From NCBI GenBank assembly GCA_000226015.1, contig JH152867.1, positions 33,726 to 54,214 on the forward strand: a stretch of 20,489 bases of DNA. The letters are read 5' to 3'. The DNA is from Mnemiopsis leidyi (taxonomy: Eukaryota > Ctenophora > Tentaculata > Lobata > Bolinopsidae). Both the position numbers and the translations under genes were made by a program. Of the stretch, positions 9,186-18,900 are shown one piece after another (within the stretch, counting starts at the first letter, position 1; the number at the start of each line of letters is the position of its first letter). The notes beneath the pieces are model-generated. The model was not told where the DNA came from. It did no database searches and saw nothing but the letters and a program-made list of their open reading frames with translations.

Positions 9186-9994
9186 GTGTATTCTGATGAT
9201 CACGCCAATCTTTACTTAGACCATGTTTTCTTGCCTAAAAACATTTTTTTGATTAGTGGCAAATTCTTCGATGGTGGCTAGGCGTTTGATTTCATTCTTA
9301 GAATTAAAGTGACCATCAAAACCGTTTTTACTTTATTCGTCATAAAAACTTTTACATTATAAATGAAACCTTTCATTTCACTTTATAAGTTTATATGCAT
9401 CTTTGCCACAACTAATTATACCTGCGCTAGTCCATCATTTTTCTACAACTCATATCAAAATATCCACGCACCTTAAATCGCTTGCATATTTCAGACACAT
9501 CACTTTCCTTCAACACTCTTGCTCACACTTTCACGTGATCTGTTTCACACTTTTCACTCTGTCACTTTCACTGAGTTGAATATGAATATATTACGAAACA
9601 GAAAATAACACCCATTTAACGATTGTTTAGAGAAACGTGCTATATCTTTCTGTTGAGTTCAACAAATTTAATGTAAATGTCACGTGATTTATAATGCTTT
9701 ACATAATACAAAATTCTAACCGTCGTTAATTACTATATTAATTTGTCCCTAACAGTACATGCATAAATATTTACAAATATTGCATATTAAACCAACCCAG
9801 CGTATCATATCATTGAATTTACAAACTGTGAAAACACCGTTAATTGAAATGCTAACACGACAACTAATCAGATAATTGGTTTTCAGAAAATACCATACCA
9901 CATCACGTAGAAATTGTGTAATTTGACATCCCAATCTTTTCACGTTTGACAGTAAAAAACGTGGGATTGATAGCTTAGATCCGTCAGCCAGTAA
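9186..9994. other. Intergenic DNA upstream of BBS2, nothing recognised
   Basis: AT-rich sequence without a conserved frame, tRNA or clear repeat. It could hold BBS2 5' UTR exons or enhancers, but nothing in the bases shows it. Confidence 0.5.
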
Positions 9995-10125
9995 ATGAAA
10001 TGGTCAAATATTTTTGACCATGACCAAAACATGGTCAATTTTATATAAAACTGTGGTCAAATGGTCAACTTTTTGACCATAACCATGACATGGCAAAATC
10101 CAAATTTTTCATGGTCAAATTGGTG
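9995..10125. repeat. Array of TGGTCA / TGACCA hexamers
   Basis: Eight exact hexamers occur in about 120 bp: five TGGTCA (10001, 10032, 10054, 10062, 10112) and three TGACCA (10015, 10021, 10074). One pair forms a 9-bp-stem palindrome at 10000-10021. The spacing is irregular, so this is not a simple tandem repeat. Confidence 0.8.
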
Positions 10126-10131
10126 AACGAA

Positions 10132-10299
10132 ACAAAAATTGCGCCCGCTTAGTTAGGTCTCAGGCGGACGCTTTATATTTCCATCCTCATAGTGAGAAAT
10201 ATGTACATTAAACAAAGCATTCGTGATTCGCATAAATGAATAGAAATAACAAGAATTGCGGCCGCTTTCATTGTGTCAGGCGACCGCTGAATTTCCCGT
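10132..10299. repeat. Two diverged GC-rich copies, 117 bp apart
   Basis: 10132-10182 and 10249-10299 share the frame ACAA-AATTGCG-CCGCTT followed by TCAGGCG and a second C-rich stretch, standing out from AT-rich surroundings. They look like part of a longer repeat or mobile element cut by the assembly gap at 10400. Confidence 0.5.
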
Positions 10300-10399
10300 A
10301 TCAATTATCATGCCGTCGCTTTTTGTAATTAAAATTCGCGAAATAAGGAATCATAATACGCAACCAGTAACCACACGTAATTTCGGTTAATTTTCATAG

Positions 10400-10409
10400 N
10401 NNNNNNNNN
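10400..10409. other. Assembly gap (10 N)
   Basis: A run of exactly ten N marks a scaffold join of unknown true length, inside a repeat-rich stretch. Confidence 0.98.
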
Positions 10410-10425
10410 NATTTACCTCTGACAT

Positions 10426-10525
10426 TTAGGGGGGTTTTGTCATGATGATGAATGATCACGGAGAGGGGGAGGGGGGTAAAAATTACCGAAAATTTGCTAA
10501 CGTCATATGTGAACGACCCCTAAGT
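10426..10525. repeat. G-run block, probable interspersed repeat fragment
   Basis: GGGGGG, GAGAGGGGGAGGGGGG and then AAATTACCGAAAATTTGC with ACGTCATATGTGAACGACCCC form a block unlike its surroundings. I associate a similar C-run plus TTCAC-ATGACGT arrangement with repeats dispersed in invertebrate genomes, but cannot name the family. A related AATTTCGGTTAATTTT occurs in inverted sense just left of the gap. Confidence 0.4.
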
Positions 10526-11245
10526 ACTAAGAATGAGATTTTGTCTGGGATAGTCGTATTGTATGTGAAGAAGGTCAAACACTCAAACCTGTAACCAATA
10601 TTGCTATCCTACAAACCTGATAACCTATTCTGAAAAAACAGTTTCTGAATTGAACTGACACATAAGCTAGGTAAACGGAGATTACTACATCAGTGCAGTG
10701 CTTACTGTTTTGGAGATGACGCATGATATTTACTTGATGACAAATATCATACGAAGATTTGAACCATCCCACTTCCTAAAATGTTGATGTAAGACATAAG
10801 ATTATAAGAAGGTACAATATCAATCTATGATTTCAACCTCGCACAGCACAGTTAATACTCATCGTCGATATCAGCTGCGCTGTTACTTTTAACTGTTTAA
10901 CATACACGACGATAAACTACCAATCGGCTTACCATTCTGCCGTATTGAATCGGCGATTAAAAGATTAGCATTAACTGAACAGATAATATGGCTGCCGAAT
11001 ATATTGCGTGTATTATACACGGCAGAACGTTACATGTAATAACGCATGTCATGATCATCATGCAGTACGAAGAAAAGCTCAACTCATACTTATGAGCAAC
11101 GAAATGCTGCCATACAGTGTACGTGTCATTGAAATTGCATGTACAATTACCATATATTGCATAAACTATACATTGAATGTGTACACTGTAATGTATAGCA
11201 CGGTGTAACTGTAGCGTAATATATGGTGAGATAGAAGCACGTTGA

Positions 11246-11268
11246 TATACTGCACGCAGCGCAGTATA
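11246..11268. other. Small inverted repeat
   Basis: TATACTGC-ACGCAGC-GCAGTATA: an 8-bp perfect stem with a 7-nt loop in intergenic DNA. No U-tract or gene context gives it a role. Confidence 0.5.
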
Positions 11269-11372
11269 CACAGTTATCAAATTAATAAGCCCAGGTTCGA
11301 AATATATACTGCTTGGTATCCTGTAGTAAACGCTCCATTTGTCACTGAGGAATGGACACAAGGGGGTTGAAG

Positions 11373-11506
11373 GTGGGAGCTTAGTTGGAGCTTTCTGGGA
11401 GCTTAGTGGGAGCTTAGTGGGAGCTTGGTGGGAGCTTAGTGGGAGTTTAGTGGGAGCTTAGTGGGAGCTTAGTGGGAGCTTACTGGGAGATTAGTGGGAG
11501 CATAGT
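11373..11506. repeat. 11-bp minisatellite (gggagcttagt)
   Basis: About twelve 11-bp units with single-base variants occupy intergenic DNA between IQCB1 and BBS2. Frames crossing it are artefacts. Confidence 0.92.
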
Positions 11507-14500
11507 CGCTTAATTGCGTTGACGAGCAACAAGGTCACGGCATTCAGAGATCAGAGCGAGCACCGCCTACATTTCATTAACCAAGGTTCTATATAGTATA
11601 AATAAAATAATCATATAGATTTATATACTACATAATATAGCATTACATAGTACATTATTTAACATATTATATTACGTAGTATTACCTAAATTCATTAACC
11701 AGTAAGTAGTTAGGGGATTGCAGCAAGTCAGGACCAACTTTAACAGAGCAGCAACTATTTAACTAGACGGAGTTGTGCAGTACACTTGCCTTCCTTCGAT
11801 CTGCGATAAAAATAGCGTACCTCACTGCTCGTGCGTAGTTAGATACTGATTGTGGCGGAGCTATCATAATCACTGTCAAAACCACGCTTCATGTACTTAT
11901 CTATTTTAAACATCACGAGGAGCAGCTCATTCACAGAAACACTAAAGGTGCGTAATTGTGGAAATTATCAATTGACAAAGTAATACTCGGTATACTGAGC
12001 TGTTTACATGCATGTCTTTCACTGCGAGGGTTCCCGTTACAGGATGCTGAATGATGCAGAATATTGATGGACCGCACAAGACAGATTTACATTTTGATTG
12101 TCCTGATGATCTGCCATACGTACTGTATGTCCTCATCTATTTTGAAAATATTTACACGAGTGAGATAAAGTTCTGTGACCATAGCATTGATTAGTGCAGT
12201 CACAGGTAAGGAGTATATCAGTGATATAGCATCCAATTTCTATAATTTTTAGCTATGCTATGTTATAGTACCTACTATAAACGTAGAAATTAAAATGCAA
12301 TTTGCGTCAAATTTCATTATAAGTTGATGAATACCGGAGATTCCCAAGAGAATTTTGTATTCAATGATGTAATACGGTCGCCACTTACATCAGTTATGAT
12401 AGGTCTTATATCTTTTGTCATAATTCAAATTGTAACTAAACATTTCAACGAAAGTACTGATTCCCAAATCCGTGACTAGGTATCTGCAACACAACAACTT
12501 GAGATTATCTTTCTGTTACTTAACACTGCGCGTCTTCAAGAGTTCAAGAGTTTCAGCCACTCCCTTTCGATCTTTCGGTTTAAACTTACCCTTGCGAAAA
12601 TAGAATTCCCTTAACCTCGAATTATGACAAACGATATAAGCATGATTGATGTTAAAGTAAAACGTATGTCCGAATAAGGAGGTAGCTGCTTAATGCAGCA
12701 GGTTCTGTGACCAGTTAATATTCAGACAATCAGGAAGATTAGAAATCTGGTTATATGAGTCATGTATTATCATGTATATCATGTATTATACCTGGTGTGT
12801 GTAAACGTGTAAGTGAGCACACCGTACATACATATAAAGTTATACAATATACCTTTAAATACATACTTTCAAAGATAAACATCCTAAAATTTTGCACTGA
12901 TAAAAAATTATAAATTCTATACTTATCACATGCAACTAGCCAGAAACCGCGACCTACGGAGCACGGTCGCAGATGAAACGAAATATTGATCTCCTAGAAA
13001 AAGTTTCTCAGTTTTCTAGTCAGTTTTCGTGTTACATTCATTTCTCAACATTGTAATCTAGTAATTTGACAAATTACTAAATAGAACTTAACTTTAAAAG
13101 AATTTAGATCGTATCCCCTTTTTGATCTCTCTCCTATACAAGTATACGATTCCTTTCAAAACCTCGTCTCTATTGATACGTCTCTATTGATACTATGCAT
13201 TTCCTTTTTCTCCCTTTTTCATATCTTCCCGGGCACTCTCTTTACTTCTTTCGTGCAATATTCAATACTGCGTATGCCCTGCCAGTTACCGTAATAACTT
13301 ACATGTTTCTTATCCGCCGGTAACACTCAAATCAAGTCAGGAATTATAACTTCAGACACAATCACTTAATGAATTTTGCTATTTCAGTTCAGTCCAGACG
13401 CATTAACGAAAAAAGTACGGTAGTATCTACGACCATCCACGACCGAGAGACGTATGCGGGCGGGTTATTCTGACTTGACAAATAGATCCTTCAGCCACAT
13501 TGTAGGATTGTACAACAGATATATTGAGCTTTTATACAAACCTTCCAATAATGGACTACAAGATGTTCTTACATCTAAGTAGGGGCGGCTGGTCCTGTGT
13601 TATTGATCTTGTCTCTGGCAACTGTACATTGTGATGGCCGGATTTAAAAGCATTTAAAAGCATTTGGATTTTGTGTCGATGGTTCCAACAAGTTGGTATC
13701 CAGTATTTACTCACGCTATGACTTAGACTTACTGACTGATGTCGCACTATACTTAGCGTATTTAGCAAAGTGATGTCCAAGTCCAAACTTCTTTAGTATA
13801 GGCTATCTTGTTAATATACCGATATCGTGATGTGTATAACAATTAACATGTGTACACACTAAAGTGCTTGACAGCTTGATAGTTAAAAAATGTTTGAATA
13901 ACGTGATTTTAGTTACAACGCTTACATAGCCATGTTTTTCTGATCTTTAAATTTAAATAAATAAATATTATATATAGAACAAAAATTGTAATTCAAATAT
14001 ATTACTGACTTGACCCTTACAGTTTTCGCGATACAACCGACCTGATCATTCAATATGACGGTCACACGAAAATGTTATTTCGGCCCTTCCTCCCAATTTA
14101 TAAACACCTGGTGCCGCTTATCGTGGACAACTGCACACAATAAGAATTAGAAGGGAGGGCACCAGACCTTTCAGCTGCGTCAACACCAACATTGTTATAA
14201 TCGTAGTGTCCTGATTATTTCTGATTTGACCGTGTCATTGATTGGCGTAAAATTTGAAAACATCTCACACTTATTGATACTATAAATAACCGATAAGTGA
14301 TGCAAATAATCTCGGCCACAAACGTAAGATTAAGAGTTTTAACAATTTAGTCTGGCAAGTGGTGAATAAAGAAGAAGCTACGTACAGCTATGTAGAGGAA
14401 TGTGCAGTACACCCCGGACAGAATTAACGTGCGGGTACAGTGTAAGTCTTGACAGGTCCAGCCCGATTACACACAACTATGGAGTTTCAAACGTAAAAAC

Positions 14501-14682
14501 GTTGTAGTATAATAGCGTGATGAACATAACATTGTATTATATGGGGATATTAAAGGGGAGAGTAGTCTGTAAGTTTAAAGTCGTGGTTGTTAACTGTTGT
14601 CAGTGTCTTATATATCAGATATTTGGATCGCTGCCAAATTAAATTCAACATTTCAATGGAGATGCCTAAAGGTCCATTACTT
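11507..14682. other. Intergenic DNA with no recognised gene
   Basis: About 3.2 kb of AT-rich sequence. Short frames here (for example minus strand 13786-13556 and 12136-11942) show no family features, repeats or splice context. A small ATGTATTATC/ATGTATATC tandem lies at about 12762-12790. No RNA gene was identified. Confidence 0.5.
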
Positions 14683-15740
14683 TTGATAATGATGATGATT
14701 ATTGAACATTTAAGCATCGCCTTACAGCCAAAAAGAGTTAAAAATCTGCACTCAGGTCCATTAAGAAATTCTGTAGAGTGGACATAAGTTAATAGTTGAG
14801 TAACAGATTTAAAGGCCTCATTTAAAAAATTAAGTCTTCAAATTTCTCTTAAAAGTCTTTACATTGCATGCTGTTCTAACTTCATACAGTAAACTAAATT
14901 TTCAAACATGGGATACACAATATGAAAAACTAAACTCTGTTCGATTCGATATAATCAAAAGTGGAAGAACATCTAACAAGAATTAAGAAACAACCCTAGT
15001 TTGTCCGAAATGATTTCTTTGGTTGGTCTTTGACGTGGATGCATTTCCGGCCGTAGGGAGGAGCAATATTGTTCACACATTGGTAAACAGGAAGAGCTTG
15101 ATTCTTCGTTTAACCGGCAGGAAGTGCGCCTGTTGCAGTAAGAGAGACGTTTTTCCCGCGATAAAATACATTACTGCCAAGCTGAACCTTACAAAAGAGT
15201 TTTGAAGCTTTAAGAGAGCGAGAGGACCAGAGTTATTTCTTTAGGTGAAATGGAAGCTTAGAGCCAATAACTTTAAGGTTTCTTAGTTGTACGTAACGGC
15301 ATTGTTTGACTGAATCGATATTAGCTTGGAAAGTAAGATATTTATCGAAATTGATAACCAGGTGAGCTTGTTCACTTGAAAAAATCAATGACAATCTATC
15401 AATACACCTATTTTCAAACCTATTCTTCTGGCTGCAAATTAAAGCCTCAGTTTTATCTGGATTTATTTGAGCCTATGGCCAATCAACCAATCTCTGATTT
15501 CTCTCAAATGATCAACTTTCTTTACTACTGGTTACCAACGATAAGTTCTGATTATCCGATCAGTCCGTTATTCATATTGACATTCATAGGTAGGCAACAC
15601 TTCTCTACTGCCTATGCCCTATATTTGGGTACATTCGACATTTTTTGTTATCAAGTCAGAACATTCACGAATTTGTATAACATGATAGCACACTTAGACC
15701 ATCAGCATATTTCTATATTTGTCGACACCTCTTACTTGTG
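14683..15740 (-). pseudogene. Decayed LINE (CR1/L2-type) ORF2 C-terminal part and 3' end
   Basis: In broken frames the minus strand reads in the order of a non-LTR reverse transcriptase C-terminus. YADGLSVL near 15700 looks like an altered YADD motif. HLREIRDWLIGHRLK is followed after a frameshift by NPDKTEALICSQK (about 15500-15430), then FDKYLTFQANIDSVKQC and LRNLKVIGSKLPF (about 15340-15245). AHFLPVKRRIKLFLF and, in another frame, QCVNNIAPPYG lie at about 15145-15050; FSFSYCVSHV and VRTACNVKTFKRNLKT lie at about 14950-14825. It ends with GGCTGTAAGGCGATGCTTAAA and an ATC-rich tail near 14700, like an L2 3' end. Several stops and frameshifts make it inactive. No upstream RT core, endonuclease or target-site duplication was found. 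It lies just downstream of IQCB1 in the same sense. Confidence 0.75.
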
Positions 15741-15937
15741 AAGTTGTGAGCGTACATTATCAGATAAATCTTTATTTATTAAAGTTTGGGGAGTTTTTTA
15801 GGCCCGTACAAATCTACAAATTGACTGGAACGGGGCTATGTGTTCATGAAAATCAGAAACTTGGTGTATGTATTTATGTACAAATACACATATTCTAATT
15901 GATTAATTAAACTTAATTAGGTAAATAAACGGCAACA

Positions 15938-15943
15938 TTTATT
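15938..15943 (-). terminator. Possible polyadenylation signal of IQCB1
   Basis: Read on the minus strand, the last IQCB1 exon runs on as Q-V-C-K-Y-A-C-Q-stop, and the stop codon sits inside CAATAAATG, so AATAAA overlaps the termination codon. An extremely short 3' UTR would follow. If the GTTTGC donor at 15962 is used instead, this signal lies in an intron. Confidence 0.4.
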
Positions 15944-18900
15944 GACATGCATACTTGCAAACCTGTCTGCAAAGATTTTCTCGTCGTCTCTGAACTCTCC
16001 GGGTATTTGCCTGGTTCTTTCTGTACTTCAAATACATGTCCTGTGACTTGAGGACTAGCTTCTCCAGCTAAAATTTGATCAATTTAGCTACAGCTTAAGA
16101 AATTTAAAAAAATGCTTACCAGGAGCTTCAATTGAGTAAAGTACCGTGTCCCATAAAGGAAGAATACATTTGAATTTTGCATTATGTACTTAAAACTCTC
16201 TAAATTGCAGATTCTCAGAAACACATATAAACCAGACCTCCTCTTCCCCCATCTCTGGTGCAGTCTCAAGCTGTAACTTTTGTATCTTAGTGTTTAGTTG
16301 CCGCACTTTATCTGCAGTTAAACCAGGCGGCAAGAGTCCTGTACTGCTGTAACAAGCTCCAGTCCTGTAAAGAATGCTGTGTTGTCATACAAGTACTTCT
16401 ACTCTCACAGGAGCTTGTTTCCATGGTAGCTAAGGTTCACGACATTGTTAACATGACATGATATGTGGGTACCTGTAAAGTCGGTACTGTCTCTGAATGG
16501 AGACAGCTGTCATGGCAACTAATGAATGACCTTGATAGCATGATATGATATGTGGGTACCTGTAAAGTCGGTACTGTCTCTGAATGGAGACAGCAGCCCG
16601 TGTCTCCACTCTATGTCTCCTCATCTTCTCCACCTCCTTCTTCGCACAATATACACGCCAACTCGACTGTATTTTACTCGCCGCTGCGCTGGCAACCTGC
16701 AATGTTACAGTTTATACCGCAAATCTAAAATTGACACTAGACAGACAGGTAGAATCACTAGACAGACAGGTAGAATCACTAGACAGCAGGTAGAATCACT
16801 AGACATCAGTTAGAATCACTAGACAGCAGGTAGAATCACTAGACAGCAGGTAGAATCACTAGACAGCAGGTAGAATCACTAGACATCAGTTAGAATCACT
16901 AGACAGCAGGTAGAATCTCTCAAAAGCAAAATCTATGAGCGTCCAAGATGGACTTTTGCATTCAGAATGGTTGAATAGTTGCACATTAACGGGAATAATA
17001 GAATGGTTAATGTTAATAAACCTTATTGTTGAGGTTTTGTTTCTTCAACTAAAATGATACACTGAGGTGCAGCATATAGATACTGAACTTCGAAACAAAC
17101 AATTATGTTTTGTCATACTTAGTCGACAAGGGATTCATGTTCAACACAGTGCTTTATCCCACAGTACAGTATCCAAAACAGTGGAGTATCCGAAACAGTG
17201 CTATATCTTATAGTGCAGTAACTAATACAGTGCTATATCTTATAGTGCAATATTGTCAGGGGACACGGTAGTAGTTTACCAAATACTAGTTGACTAAATT
17301 CTAGTTGACTGAATCCTAGTGGACTAAATACTGCTTGATCTTATTGCCAAGATCCATTAGAAATTATTATACAATCATCTTAAATAGATTGTTCAGTAAA
17401 TAGTTTTTTTGCCCCGATTGCGACATATCTCGACGACTCGCCCAGGATAAATGATAAGATCTATAAATTCTAACACTATTAATGTGTCCCGATAAAGGCA
17501 TTGCGCAGGACATAATGGATTAAGGGTGAGCGAACATTTAGAGGCTAGGCTGGAGTGTAACAGGCATTGTTAAAAAACCATTTACACGCCGCTATTTGTT
17601 AACTTCTCTCACTTTTTCTATAAACATGAAATAGGTACTTGCCATTTGGAAACAAAGGTACCTTTATTACATGACATACCCTTAGTTACGTTACATAAGG
17701 TAATGATATACTGTTGTCATATAAGTTGTCAGGGAGGGTATAAGCTGTACCCAGAAATCTCAAGAAATGAGATGGAAAACCGAAAAAGGTGACATTTGAA
17801 CTTTTCAAAAAGTCAGCAGATAAAACTGGCTCTATTGACAACATAGAAGAAGGCGTATCAAACTTTATGTAACATCACAAATACTTGTCGTACTTCATGC
17901 TGGTGAGCGCTTATCTTGTTAGCCGGCAGGGTACGAAGTTTACTAGCTTCTTCTTGCAATCTCATTCTTCTTCTTTGTCGAGCCTGCAGTAGTTTGTCAG
18001 TTGTCATCAAACCTTGTTACTTTATTAGAAATCATGCTTTTCCATTTGAAATATTTGGAAATCAATGAAGCATTGTACTAAATGGAGGGTGCTTCCCAAA
18101 TATCTCAGCACTGGTTACAAAAGATGTAAAACCTGGGCCTTCGGTTGCTATGTTACGATTATAATATAATATAGAAACGTTCAGGACTCAGTTCAAAGTT
18201 CAGTTAAAACATTTAAACACCACGGGATGTATAATCGTCCAAACTTTTTAATACGGAGTAATGTTAGAATATTATGAGCATCATATTCTCATACTGATCG
18301 CGTTTCAATTTAAATGTTTTTGTTATGATATCTAGACACAAAATTACCTATGCTGTTAACAAAATGAAGCAGCAGTCAAATAGTCGATAAAACTGTTTAT
18401 TTTGACTATGATCCCTGGATTCCTGATATTACCCTGGCGACACTCGCATAGAACACAAGTTGTGTTCTAAGCGGGTGTTACACAACTTAACCTTAAACAA
18501 TATGTGTTCCCAAGCCTATTATGTTACTTTACCTTACTATGTTACTATCAATCTTAGCACTGTGGAACTGTTCCTCATTTCTACTTTTTGTCAAAATGGC
18601 GAGGACGTATTTTGCAAAATAACATAAGGCTACAGCTACCCAAGTACACGTGGAGCTTAATTATGTGGAATACCCGGGAAGCCGGAAGTAAAATGTAGGA
18701 TATGAACATGATGGAAGCTAAAATCATAATCCAATGAAGTCACGTGTCACCTTCTTTGACGAAAGTTCCCTCTCTATCTCAACATCCCTCTCTTCCTCCT
18801 CCCTCTCCTTCTTCTTTTTCAGCCACTCTCTGAACTTCAGTTGAAACCTACTGATTCGCTGAGAGTTCAACCTCAATTCTCGTCGAGTGACGTAACCACG

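Noticed and set aside
10957-11361. Minus-strand 134-codon open frame
   Set aside because: No recognisable motif or splice context. Composition follows AT/TG-rich intergenic sequence; the plus strand is also open over part of it.
13556-13786. Minus-strand 76-codon open frame
   Set aside because: No family resemblance, and its length is unremarkable for chance in this region.
15376-15741. Plus-strand 121-codon open frame
   Set aside because: It lies antisense to the decayed LINE reverse-transcriptase motifs on the minus strand and has no family features of its own.
18724-18750. Read-through end of the IQ-motif frame (VTRDFIGL then stop) as the IQCB1 C-terminus
   Set aside because: The downstream exons 17983-15963 continue the alignment to the family in phase, so a GTGACA donor at 18750 fits better. 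A short isoform ending here remains possible.
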